This document shows, one piece after another, positions 12,980 to 22,749 of a DNA stretch of 64,000 nt. The stretch is from Metridium senile (taxonomy: Eukaryota; Cnidaria; Anthozoa; Actiniaria; Metridiidae). The notes beneath the pieces were generated by a model. That model did no database searches, was not told the DNA's origin, and worked only from the letters and a program-made list of their open reading frames with translations. The position numbers and the translations under genes were made by a program. The DNA is taken from assembly GCA_949775045.1 (NCBI GenBank), contig OX459096.1, positions 45,106,379 to 45,170,378 on the forward strand, in the 5' to 3' direction. Within the stretch, counting starts at the first letter, position 1. Each line of letters opens with the position of its first letter.

Positions 12980-13177
12980 TTAACCTTTGACTTGTCCCCA
13001 ACTGTCTTCCATTGAAATTAACTGAGAAGCAGAAAGATAATTGCGATTCGATCGACTATGCAATATTGAACAATACACGATTCTCATACTTGTACATTTT
13101 ACTATCTTCGTCTGATTGGTATTTACAATGAATCACATGCACGTCACGTGGTTAAATGGACAGTCTTTAAAAATATG

Positions 13178-13365
13178 AATAGACTAAATCGGCTAACGTG
13201 TCGCTATGCACGTTTCCACCCAATTCAAATCTTTTGGGAATAAGATTCTTTGTCTTATGTATTTCGATATCACGTGGAAAATGTTTGGAACAAAAGTTTT
13301 TATTCCCAGAGGTTTTGAATTGGATGGAAACGTACATAGCAACGCGTTAGCCGATTAGGCCTATT
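13178..13365. mobile_element. MITE with ATG target duplication
   Basis: 188-bp unit with inverted arms of about 55-60 bp, sharing the word CGGCTAACG and then CCAATTCAAA further in. ATG stands directly outside both ends (13175-13177 and 13366-13368). A 3-bp duplication fits PIF/Harbinger-type mobilisation. It sits between two larger transposons. Confidence 0.75.
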
Positions 13366-13500
13366 ATGCCTGAGGTTATAAACTTTATTTCTGGGGTTAA
13401 ACGTATATCAAATGTTTAAGTAATGAGATTTGTAAACAAAATAGAACATTATCAAACTTGAGGTCAAGCAGCCGAAACAGCACACAGGAAGTGATAGTAG

Positions 13501-13547
13501 AGTGTTTAAGATACGAACGCTACGGTAAATGAGTACGGTTGACCGCG
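13501..13547 (+). repeat. Harbinger left terminal inverted repeat
   Basis: Matches the complement of 17120-17166 with a few mismatches. Shared words include AAGATACGAACGCTACGG and TACGGTTGACCGCG. The motif TACGGTT recurs just inside the right end, a possible transposase-binding site. Confidence 0.85.
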
Positions 13548-13804
13548 ACATATGGCCTGGGTCGAGTTGCAGTACGCATGACTGGAAATGTAAATGCCAC
13601 CGTTCCATTTCTGCGACGGTGTGTTCTGAGGTAAGTTGGCGTAGCGGTGACAATATTAGACATTCTTTCAGTTATTTTTGATTTTTTTAACCGTATTTAC
13701 ATCGCTGAATGTTTTTTGTATTCATAATTCAGCCCCTGAAGCCAAAATGTTTGTCTCACGATATTGTTTTTCTTGAATTTTAGACTTTGATTGATTCCAG
13801 GAGC

Positions 13805-14925
13805 ATGGCGGCAAAAAAGACAGACAACAGGTGAGCTTAGAAGCTGAACTTTTCTGCTAAATTCAAAGGATATCGAGTTAAATTGTAGTTTAGTTTGAGC
13901 CTAATTACGTATATTTCTCTCATATATTTTGAAACAACTTCCAACGCAAAAAATAACAACAACGACACACTTAAAACTAAATTTTTGTTTTTTGTTTTTA
14001 GTTCATGCCAACAATCAGATGACGCACAGCGAAATAAGTAAGTAAAAGTTTAACTTATTTCTTATTATTTGCCGATTAAGTGTTGATTAATTATGTGAAT
14101 GAATGAGTGTGTTTACTCTATCATTTTTACAACTAGTAGGTCTTGACAGACGCCAATCAGCTTATTATACATACACTGTATTTTGTTGTGCTACTTTCGT
14201 ATTTGATTCAATCAACTGTTTATCTTCTAATTTTAAGTGGGACATTTAAATGGACTGAAGAAAGGGACAGACTCTTTCTAAGAGAAGTGCTTGTAGTGGA
14301 ACCCTACCTCTACAAACCTGGGACTAAAGAGACAGGTTTAAAATGGTCAGAAGTTGCAGAGAAGATAAATCGATATGCCCACTTCTCAAGCAAGCCTAGA
14401 GATCAAAGAAGTGTTAGGGAACGTTTCAGCAAATTATTGTCAGATCATAAAAGGAAAATCAATGCAGAAGAGGCAGCAACTGGTACAGCTCCTGATCCTC
14501 CAACAGAAACTGAGCAGATATTAGAAGACATAATAGAAAGAATGAAAACTACACCGATTCCTGCTAGTGCAAAAGATGGGAAAAAGGAAGAAAAAAAGAG
14601 ACAAGATGCTCTAAACACTAGAGATAAGGCAATGAAAACATGGCGAAAGGCTAAAAGCAATGGTAATGATGAATCTGGGTCAGAATCCGAGGGAGAAAGT
14701 GAAAAAGAAAAACCATCTGTAAAAAGAAGGAAAAGAAGAGGGGGCTCTGACGCCCTACAGTACTTGGCAGAAAAGACAGAAAGGGAAACAGAGCTGAGAA
14801 AGCAAGAGCTAGAATTACGCAGGGAAGAATTGCATCTACAAGCAGAACAGCAAAGGGAGCAATTCAAAATGCAACAGGAGCAGTTTAAATTTATGGCTGA
14901 TGTTTTAGGTAAACTATCAAAATAA
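13805..14925 (+). CDS. Harbinger Myb/SANT-like DNA-binding protein, three exons
   Basis: Accessory protein of the Harbinger element; in this superfamily the Myb-like protein binds the transposon ends and helps bring the nuclease into the nucleus. I read three exons: 13805-13830, 14002-14037 and 14238-14925, each intron with GT and AG ends and the frame preserved, giving 249 residues. Exon 1 starts ATGGCGGC. The open frame reaching back to 14143 is intronic and is not the real start. Residues 24-100 form a SANT/trihelix-like domain with tryptophans at 26 and 57 (FKWTEERD, LKWSEVAEKI). A lysine/serine/glutamate-rich linker follows, then a charged C-terminal coiled coil from about 195. AATAAA at 15008-15013 is the likely poly(A) signal. 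The splicing is inferred from sequence only. Confidence 0.85.
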
Positions 14926-15009
14926 GCTTTTGTACTTTAATGTTGTATTTATATGAAAGTTAAATTAACAAACACTTGTTGTTTTAATTGCATGTTATAG
15001 TTATTTTAA

Positions 15010-15077
15010 TAAACCTAGGCACTACTAATTAAGCAAATAAAAAAACAAAAACAACTAATTAGCAGTGCCGAGGTTTA
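15010..15077. repeat. short hairpin downstream of the Myb gene
   Basis: TAAACCTAGGCACTACTAATT is mirrored by AATTAGCAGTGCCGAGGTTTA about 27 bases later. A related half, CAGTACCCAGGTTTATT, appears near 15252. It lies inside the Harbinger element, overlapping the 3' end of the Myb transcript. Confidence 0.7.
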
Positions 15078-15764
15078 ATCACACATTGATATTCTGTAGG
15101 AATACGAGCAAACTAAGGTTATGGTTATAGAGTCATTTCTTTAACCCTGGCTACTAAAAGTATTTGTATATACAAAAAAAATATATATATATTTATTTAT
15201 TTATTAAAGTCTCAGCATGGTCTATTTACACTTAGTAGATTTAAATTTAGCAGTACCCAGGTTTATTGAAATGCCACTTGTATAGTTCTCATATATCTTG
15301 AGTTAATTTATACAGAATGAAAAATTAAAATAGCATTGTTCAAAATAAAGAAAAGCATTTGTTTGAATTCTTTGTCATTCCTTGAGGTTGTAAATATATT
15401 ATGATATATAACTTTAATTTGTTATCTTGAATAAAAACTGTTAATTGCTGTTGTGATTGACAAGCAGTTGATAATGAATTTTTGAATACTGGAGACTGAT
15501 ACATATGGCCTTTGCAAAATAGCATGAATACCTCAATACAAGATATTATTGTAAGATTAATAATTGTCAACTCTTGGAGGCTAAACTTGAAATGCCTGTA
15601 GAGTATTTGCTTCATATACCTATTATACTAATAATAATGGTAAAAGTGAATCCCTGATTACTGTTGGTTGTCTTGATTACTTTATTGCAAAGACCTTTTA
15701 AGACATCTCTTTGTTTACTGATGGTTTTTATTTTTTTCATTCTTTACTCTTCTATTTTGCAATG

Positions 15765-15890
15765 TAAGGTCTAGTTAGTTTATAAGTTGAATCTCACATG
15801 TGACAAATACAATTTAAACAATATTAGGTGTTCTTCTTTGATCTAATTGCATTCGGCACATGTGAGATTCGCCATATAAACTAGGCCTAA
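15765..15890. repeat. inverted repeat between the convergent Harbinger genes
   Basis: Left arm contains GAATCTCACATGTG and the right arm CACATGTGAGATTC, each followed outward by a CTAGTT/AACTAG stretch. It sits between the two stop codons, so it could influence the ends of both transcripts. Confidence 0.75.
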
Positions 15891-15936
15891 GTAATCATAG
15901 AAACAATAAATTACACAGAAAACAAGGTTCTTGTAT

Positions 15937-17019
15937 CTATGATAAGTAGCTATCAACTGTTGGAGGATCAACTTGAAAAGCCATTGAGGTTTTGTTACGA
16001 TATAAACAGGTGAGAATATTTGTGAATAGTGCGCACACCAAGTACTGCTTTCCTACAGCACTTAGCTGTAACTTTTGGTTTTTCTTGAAATCAATGAACT
16101 TAAAGTATTCTGAAACTTCACCAAATAGCCATTCCACACTAACTCTTACAGAACTCATGGCCGTATTGAACGCTTTCATATCAGCTGTAACAACAGGTAC
16201 CTCCCCCACTCGATAGGGACACATCAAGTTTGGTCTCAAAGGGTATGCAGGGTCCCCATATATACATAGTACATTCCCTGCTGGACTGAAGGCTACTCTT
16301 TCTAGGTCAACTAAAAGATTTGACTCTCTTAACATCCCAGCGTCATGACGACAACCTTCAATAGGACCATATAGATTAGCTATCAAACCATTAGGGATAG
16401 CAGTTGCTTGATATTTGAGTGCATGTACTCGTTTGTGGCCATTATAAACTATTCTCTGGTTTTCTCCTGGTCTGCATATAGGGCGAACAGTGCCGTCAAC
16501 GAAACCAAAACAATTGCGAAGTGGCGCACCTTTTCTTGCTACGGCTTGTGAATACTGTTCTAGTGATATTCGGGAAAGAAAAGGTTGGTTCCAGGACGTT
16601 AAACGGAAACCATGATTGTCATGCATCCAATCAAGCACAGTGTTTGTGATCATGCATAGTTCAGGCACCGGACGAGCGAAGGTTGAAATCATGTCAAAGT
16701 AGCGACAAGGGTAAGCCAGTCGTTTTAAAAGCATGCATAGACCTTCCAACCCATTGCAAACAGTTCCTTGAGAGCAGATAAAGCGGTCAGGAATATGGAG
16801 ATAATCACAAAGAGATGGAATATCTTGCTTACAGACTCTGAAGTGCGATTCACACTCTGAAGAAGTGAAGTTATCCAAGACGAAAGGTTCGTATTCCCAG
16901 TAAGGATATGAGCGATTTGTTGGCATATACTCTTCATAAAGAACCAAAAATTCTTCGTCACTCAGAAAACCTTCAGCGTAGCTTATGGTAATTGCATTTC
17001 TAATTTCTTCAAACGACAT
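15937..17019 (-). CDS. PIF/Harbinger DDE transposase (HARBI1-like nuclease)
   Basis: Nuclease that cuts and joins the element ends. The single exon encodes 360 residues, close to the usual length of the family. Candidate catalytic acids are D175 in GFVDGTVRPICRP, D256 in IYGDPAYPL and E296 in RVSVEWLFGEV, in the order and context of the DDE superfamily-4 nucleases; the region CRHDAGM (around 226) is also typical. The N-terminal 100 residues hold the helical segment before the nuclease fold (GLCMLLKRLAYPCRY). The start is the first ATG, TTATTCC-poor and 100 bp inside the right terminal repeat. A TTTATT on the plus strand at 15681-15686 gives AATAAA for this transcript. No stops or frameshifts, so the element may still be or recently have been active. 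Confidence 0.92.
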   Translation of the reverse strand: MSFEEIRNAITISYAEGFLSDEEFLVLYEEYMPTNRSYPYWEYEPFVLDNFTSSECESHFRVCKQDIPSLCDYLHIPDRFICSQGTVCNGLEGLCMLLKRLAYPCRYFDMISTFARPVPELCMITNTVLDWMHDNHGFRLTSWNQPFLSRISLEQYSQAVARKGAPLRNCFGFVDGTVRPICRPGENQRIVYNGHKRVHALKYQATAIPNGLIANLYGPIEGCRHDAGMLRESNLLVDLERVAFSPAGNVLCIYGDPAYPLRPNLMCPYRVGEVPVVTADMKAFNTAMSSVRVSVEWLFGEVSEYFKFIDFKKNQKLQLSAVGKQYLVCALFTNILTCLYRNKTSMAFQVDPPTVDSYLS

Positions 17020-17119
17020 TTTTCCTCAAACTCCTTGACCGTAGTTGAAAAATCTTAACGTAAACAACAGTCCAACTTTCCCGCCATGGTGAACCGTACT
17101 CAGCCCAGTCTTCCCAAGA

Positions 17120-17166
17120 CGCGGCCAACCGTAGTCATGAACCGTAGCGTTCGTATCTTAAAGTCT
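17120..17166 (-). repeat. Harbinger right terminal inverted repeat
   Basis: Inverted partner of 13501-13547. Just inside it, near 17091-17104, another TACGGTT (read on the minus strand) repeats the subterminal motif. Confidence 0.85.
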
Positions 17167-17446
17167 CTATTAGTAGGACCCAGGACCGTCTAGAAATCAC
17201 TCTGCATTGTTTACTATAAATTCATAATTTTAGTTGGAATATCTAAGTAATGACTAATTTTGTTAATTAATAAAATGTACAATTTTTGGTTTTAAGCATT
17301 ATCAAATTCAATTTATCATATTGTCGATTGGGAAAATTAAAAAAAATGAAACATACCAAATAAGTAGTCTCAGATTTCAAGTCGTTGTTATAATAGGTTT
17401 GTTGGTGAGGAACACAGGGAGCCCGTGATTTCTTTTGTTAAATTCT

Positions 17447-17582
17447 CATTAGTTATTCATGAATTTTATAAACATACTACATACATGATCAACTCAACCC
17501 CTCATTTATTCATTCATGAATAAATTAGGGGTTGAGTTGATCATGTATGTACTATGTTTATAAAATTCATGAATAACTAATG
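17447..17582. repeat. 136-bp near-perfect palindrome
   Basis: Arms 17447-17502 and 17527-17582 are 56-bp inverted copies with a single visible mismatch (CATACTACAT against CATAGTACAT). The 24-base centre (ATTTATTCA and TGAATAAAT) is itself largely self-complementary, so the stem could continue almost to the middle. It could be a young MITE, but no target duplication is evident. Confidence 0.9.
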
Positions 17583-19359
17583 CATCCATATTCATCCATG
17601 CATGCATCCCCTATCTATTCAATATTTTTAATGTCTGGTATTATTTCATTGGATTCACTTGTAAGTTTAATTATAGGCTCATTATCGACGAATTATTCCC
17701 TGATGTGTTACGATTGCTTATCGTGTTTCTGTCGTTTGTAAAACATCTCGGTTTACGATGAAAGGGAACTTGCATATCAATCATTGATATAATTTGGTTG
17801 GAACGTAAATGTATCATGTATGTATGTCATTGCCAAGAACTCACACAAATACCTAACCAATTGTGATTTGAAAAAATGTAACCAAAATATCTATCAATTT
17901 TCCAAATTCGTTCAATTAGCACGCAAATATCCTACACTGTTATCCATCAAAGAATAACTACACAGCATAAATGACTGGCAGATGATTTGTTAATTGCCAA
18001 GGCATCTAGTATCTACATTACGTCTAGTTCTCGAGAATTTATGTTATAAATAGAGGTTATATACATAGCTCTATATCGTATAAAGAAGTGGAACGTATAG
18101 AGACAGTTCAAAGACCAGCGATGTGTTAGTATGACCAACTACAAATGTATGTTTAACAAATAGACTTAGATCTCTTGTAATGGTTCATAATTACATGCAA
18201 AAAGCATTTTACACCTGAGCTATCCTAGCAAAAGGTTAATCCCTACTTTGTTCGTAAATCCAATCAAGTCAAGAGTAATGATAACTTATCGTACATCCCC
18301 AAAACTTGTGGACGGGACACTTTGTGCCGTTAATATGACCAGTTAAAGATTTTAATAACTTACCTACAAATCCTTTACGATGAAAGAGGTTTAACAAGGG
18401 ATAATGAAAGTGTTTCTGGAGCAGAGATGTGCACAGAAGTCTTGTTGTCTTGTATTGGTACTTTCGCTACTCAAGGTTTCCGTTTGGTACGGAAACAAGC
18501 AAGGTTCATGGACCTCGTAACGCCGGAAAAGTCTGTTAACCTTAAATTTGAGTCATGACACGCCTAGAAGGATCTGTTGCACAATCTAATCTAACGAAGT
18601 TAATATTTAGCTATACTTTTGTGCACTTTATCAAGCACCACAATAAACTAGGCGAACAGGTTGTGAACGATGGGCTGTTATTAAAGCAGAAAGGTTTGTT
18701 TTCGTTAAAAGGGTACAATATACCCGGTCAATATTGCATTATAATGAATTAGTAGTACATTAGTTACATAAGCACAGCCCTCGTTTCCAAGTTATCCTGT
18801 TCCACTAGCGTATCAGGTTTCTTTAATAGGGGCGATGAACGAATATGAGCAGATTGCCGGCCAATAAACAATACTTTATAAAAGATCGTTGTTTAATTAA
18901 CATGAAATTCCAGGTATAAATAGTGATTTTACCTAGAGTATGCATCCCGAACAAACCCTGTGGCGTTTCTTATCATAAAGGGAACTTTCTATAAAGATTA
19001 AAGACCTCCGAATTCAACTTGTTTATGGCTCAGTTGTTTGATGGTTGACTGACGATGATTGAGACAAGCAGTAGCGCGATGAAGCACAGAAACAAAATAC
19101 ACAGTTAAACAAGTTTGCTGTACGTCATGTTGTTGCCTGTCCAACTGATGGCATGTGACAATTTGATTTTTTTTATTAAATGATATTTTTTTCTCCGTGC
19201 TCACTCCAAAAGTATGTAGCTATGTCTTTGACGCACCGGGCTTGTATTCATTGACATTGACTCTACTGTTTTCATGTGTGTGCATTTTTGCACTTTTCTG
19301 CTCGCAGGGTACGTCATCTCCATAACCATGCACATGTCAGGAGCCCATGTACAGGGGGA
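17583..19359. other. noncoding spacer
   Basis: AT-rich, no gene recognised. The only moderate open frame (18555-18752, 65 codons) has no motif. Nothing repetitive stands out. Confidence 0.55.
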
Positions 19360-19650
19360 TGGATGGATGGGAAGGTGCAAAAGACAGATGGATGGCATTT
19401 TTTCATACACCCAAACATCCCATTCATCAATCAATCCATCCTTTTAGATATATATTCATCAATTGTTAGATGCACAATCCCATTCATCCATCCACCCATC
19501 CCATTCCATCCCATCCCATCCATCCATCAATCCTTTTAGATATGTATCAACAATTGTTGAATGCACCATCCCATTCATCCATCCATCCATCCCATCCCAT
19601 CCCATCCCATCCCATCCCATGCATCCATCAATCCATCCTTTTAGATACCC
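19360..19650. repeat. CCAT-rich satellite with longer repeated unit
   Basis: Runs of CATCCATC and CCCATCCCAT, with a longer unit built around CAATCCATCCTTTTAGATA followed by ATCAATTGTTGAATGCACCA, seen about three to four times (near 19430, 19525 and 19627). It creates open frames on both strands (19276-19868 and 19459-19677) that encode only periodic peptides. Confidence 0.85.
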
Positions 19651-19988
19651 ACTCATCTGTATTATCCATCTATTCAAGTCGTCTGTTACTGCCGAATACT
19701 AAAGTAATGAGTATGCCTGCTTTTTTTTTTCTCTCTTACTGGGATATATATCTGCGGGTGAGACTAGAGCTGATGCAAAGAACATTTAGCAATTATTTGC
19801 CGAAGGCGAAGTGGTTATCAATGAATATTTACCGAGCGGCGAGTCTTCTAAAACTCATGAATAATTAATGAAGAGAAAACAAAGACAAAATCACTAGCGT
19901 AAAGGAGTTTGAAATCTGATGAAACACTTGCATAAAATTAAGCCAACTTCGCTTTGAATTTCTCCAATAATTATCCAATAATTTGAGA

Positions 19989-20107
19989 AGTAATATCCAA
20001 CACTCGAAAGAGTGATTCATCAGGTTTTCAAACACCTCAAAATGGGACCTATTTTTCGGTGTTTGAAAACCTGATGAAACACTCTTTCTCGTGTTTGATA
20101 TATTACT
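19989..20107. mobile_element. 119-bp hairpin, MITE-like
   Basis: Arms share AGTAATAT at the outside and CATCAGGTTTTCAAACACC inside, with a loop of about 20 bases. A loose half copy (CTGATGAAACACTTGC) lies at about 19916. Confidence 0.7.
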
Positions 20108-20185
20108 TAGTATAACATTGGAACGTTCGTAAAGATCAATGCAAGCTCTATTTATTGATTCTGTTCTAGTTCTTCAAGCTCTGAG

Positions 20186-20235
20186 TTCTTGTGTTACACT
20201 GAGAGTTGGCCGAGCGGGACTAGTGCCTCAAGAAT
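20186..20235 (+). mobile_element. second tRNA-like SINE fragment
   Basis: Shares TGTGTTACACTGAGAGTTGG with the fragment at 6504-6615 and continues into an A-box-like CCGAGCGGGACTAG. It is too short for a confident family call. Confidence 0.35.
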
Positions 20236-20691
20236 ACCGGCTTTATTATTGTAAATTAATGCATGTTCCATATCATTATAAAACATTATGAATAATATAT
20301 ATAAATATAAATAGGATATAAATATAATTATTGATTATTATGCATATGTAAATATGATTTGTGATGCGCAATAGAACATAAACGTTTTTTTTGTGCAATA
20401 CACATACTAAAATAATATTTATTTGATTATTTAATAAACGGTTGTATTTCATTGCATTGTACATACAATCGAGTAGACAGAGCACAGGGTTGTAGACACG
20501 TACATGGATCAGTCAATTGATCAGTTGATAAGCTTCAAATTTGTCCCGTTTTCACTCCAGATAGCCTGTGTACGGCCCCTCCCCCCTCCCCCCTACGGAT
20601 TACATATGCTACACTCCAGACGACTTGGTCCACACTGAGAACGATTGTCCTGGCAAACAATTTTTCCGCCTTCTAGTTAGACTGAGACGTA

Positions 20692-20757
20692 ACAGACGTT
20701 GTTTCGCTCCTCGTCCCCCCGCGAAATTAAGGGACGAGGGGTGAAAGAACGTCTGTT
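20692..20757. mobile_element. short hairpin with ACAGACGTT ends
   Basis: ACAGACGTTGTTTCGCTCC and its approximate complement ending GAACGTCTGT enclose CTCGTCCCC and GGGACGAGG. It looks like a small MITE. Confidence 0.65.
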
Positions 20758-20759
20758 TT

Positions 20760-22145
20760 CTTAGGCTACCTTCTAGTGTGAAACTCAGTTTCTTTTGTTA
20801 GTGGCCTAGAGGCGAACATTGTAAAAAAGCCAAGCTCAAGAAAAAGTAAAGCTCTGTGATTTTACCTATGTAAGGCATTTTATAACGGAACGCTTTTACG
20901 CCGGGCGGAATCGAAATTCGCTATCGGCAGAAATTCTTATTGACATGAGCTTTTGTTTTTAGAGCTCTAATTTACATCAACCGACGTCCCAATAGGCCGG
21001 GAACTATTAGCATAACAATAAGACTTAGTCGGATAGACTAGAAGCTTTTAAATTAAATATTCGATAGTTGCTTAGTTAGCGCAAAGTTTATAGTCATTAG
21101 ACTGGTTCTCCTCTCCCTCCCTTGTCTTTGGACTACCTCGAGTTAGGACGGTTTTCTGTCGGGATAGCGCGGATGGGACCGAAATCTTCATTCTACATCG
21201 ATTCTACACGTTAAATCGATTCCATGCTTCAGCTGCAGGGAATGTCCCACTTTTTAATTATGTCAGTTTTATTGTATTACTTCATTTTATTTACGTTCAG
21301 GATTCAGTGTCCGGGGGGTGCAGAGTTTGAACCCCGCTGGTTCAGCACTTTTTTTCTCGTTTTACTTTTAAAGATTATTTGTTTATTCTTTGTTCCTTTT
21401 TCATTTTTAGTTTTACTATTTTCATCTTTTGGCTTACGCTAAAGCTTCCGTAAAAATAACCGACATTTTTTAATTTTAAAAAGTCTGGTCTCTTTTTAGC
21501 ATTGTTTAGATCAGTACATATAACACTATAGCTTATCTGAGGGGTGGAAATAAAGGCAGTCGTTCAGTCGGATGGCGGCGCTTGGAGGCAAAGTGCAAAT
21601 GTTATTTTCGTGCGTGCATGATTCTCTGATCTTTTACTTATCTCTTTGTAAAGGTTTACCTCCCTTACGGCTATGCCTCAGGACTACAGACACACGAAAA
21701 AAGCAACGTCGCTGTGAGGAATAACATGCACGTGATACTCCCTGAGGCCAGGGCAGACTTGGTGTCATCACAGTGCTAAAAGAGAGGTCTAGAACTGCTA
21801 TACTGATAAATATCAGCACGGAAAGAACTGAAATATGCATAGAAAACATAGAAGTGGTAAATGGCCTTTGCCTTGCCTCGCAGCTGCATGTCTGTCATAT
21901 CTTCATACCCTCTTTTTGGTTTTGGAAAAGTAAAAGTTTGAATTAATTATAATTTGTTTGTTTTCGAATTTACCAGATATAAATTGACCAGTCATTGATA
22001 CTGAGTATTCATTGTATTTTCATATCAGTTGAGATTGAATTTTTTCTTCTTTTATTATTATATATTTCCTTGTCCCCGGCAGTTTGCATCTTTTTTCTAT
22101 TTATATGCATGTTGATTTAGCCCTACCCGTTACATTGCGGCTACT
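20760..22145. other. noncoding spacer
   Basis: No gene recognised. Open frames at 21224-21442 and 21634-21849 lack motifs and recognisable splice structure. There is a C/T-rich tract near 21107-21122. Confidence 0.5.
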
Positions 22146-22350
22146 CGAGCCAAGGCCACCCAAACAATGATTTTCACAAATCGTCCAATCACGTCCAAGT
22201 ATCTAAACAATAGAATTACGGGAAATTTATGATTCAGAAAAGTTTACTGTCGAAATACAATATCAAAGTATCAACAAAAACACCAGAATTATCTTGTATA
22301 GGGATTGAATAATTTGTGAACTGAAAATTTGTTTGGGTGGCCTTGGTTCG
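22146..22350. mobile_element. MITE with CGAGCCAAGGCCACCCAAAC ends
   Basis: 205-bp unit; the left end CGAGCCAAGGCCACCC and the right end GGGTGGCCTTGGTTCG are inverted copies, with CACAAAT words further in. No coding frame. The target duplication is not obvious. Confidence 0.75.
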
Positions 22351-22669
22351 AAAAGTTGCACTGTAAAATATAAGTGACCGAATGTCAGGATATACACTGC
22401 GCTGGCGGGAAAAGTGACCTACAATTGTAGCTCGCTCAGTGTCACGTACGTACAAAGCGACGATGGTTTCGGGGTTTTTTTTATTTAAAAAAATCATTGT
22501 TGCTAAAACTGTTTGACCAATGTATCTTATCCATTTCATTTTATTAGTTATTTAGAGTTTTGTTATATTCACTTGCCGTTGATTACTCTTGCATCTTATT
22601 TTCTCTCGTTTTTGATTCACATCATATATTATGCAATGAAATGAACTAAATTAAATAAAACTAAAATTA

Positions 22670-22742
22670 GAATCCGACGGTAGCACAGTAAACTGAATGA
22701 TGTGCTATATTGATGTTTCGAGCTTCAGCCCTTCATCGGAGT
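22670..22742 (-). ncRNA. hammerhead-ribozyme-like remnant
   Basis: On the minus strand the sequence reads CCGATGA, a 4-bp hairpin GGGC-TGAA-GCTC, GAAAC, then a hairpin TAGCACA/TGTGCTA, then CCGTC and GGATTC. That is the order of a hammerhead ribozyme: CUGANGA core, helix II, GAAA, helix III, cleavage triplet GUC. The core U4 is C here and helix I pairing is weak, so this copy is probably inactive. Hammerheads of this kind are known in Penelope-like and other retroelements; no reverse transcriptase is seen beside it. The assignment rests on the motif only. Confidence 0.4.
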
Positions 22743-22749
22743 AAAAAAG

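Larger units (their letters stand above)
13501..17166. mobile_element. full-length PIF/Harbinger transposon
   Basis: A 3.7-kb autonomous-looking element: inverted termini of about 47 bp sharing TTTAAGATACGAACGCTACG, a Myb/SANT gene on the plus strand, and a DDE nuclease on the minus strand, the two genes converging. Two genes, one DNA-binding and one nuclease, is the usual Harbinger plan. Both frames are uninterrupted. The exact target duplication is unclear: the flanks read ATAG on the left and TTAG on the right, depending on where the termini are cut. An inverted repeat lies between the genes (15765-15890). Confidence 0.88.

Noticed and set aside
14445..14867. 140-codon minus-strand frame
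   Set aside because: Complement of the lysine/glutamate-rich exon of the Harbinger Myb gene; serine/leucine-rich shadow.
19360..19868. Histidine/proline/serine-rich frames on the plus strand
   Set aside because: Generated by the CCAT satellite; several frames open simultaneously.
20044..20092. CTGATGA followed by a stem near 20059, considered as a hammerhead
   Set aside because: The GAAA element after helix II is missing; the sequence is better explained as one arm of the hairpin at 19989-20107.
21313..21350. GGGGGGTGCAGAGTTTGAACCC-like sequence suggesting a tRNA 3' half
   Set aside because: No matching acceptor, D arm or anticodon arm upstream; only a chance B-box-like word.
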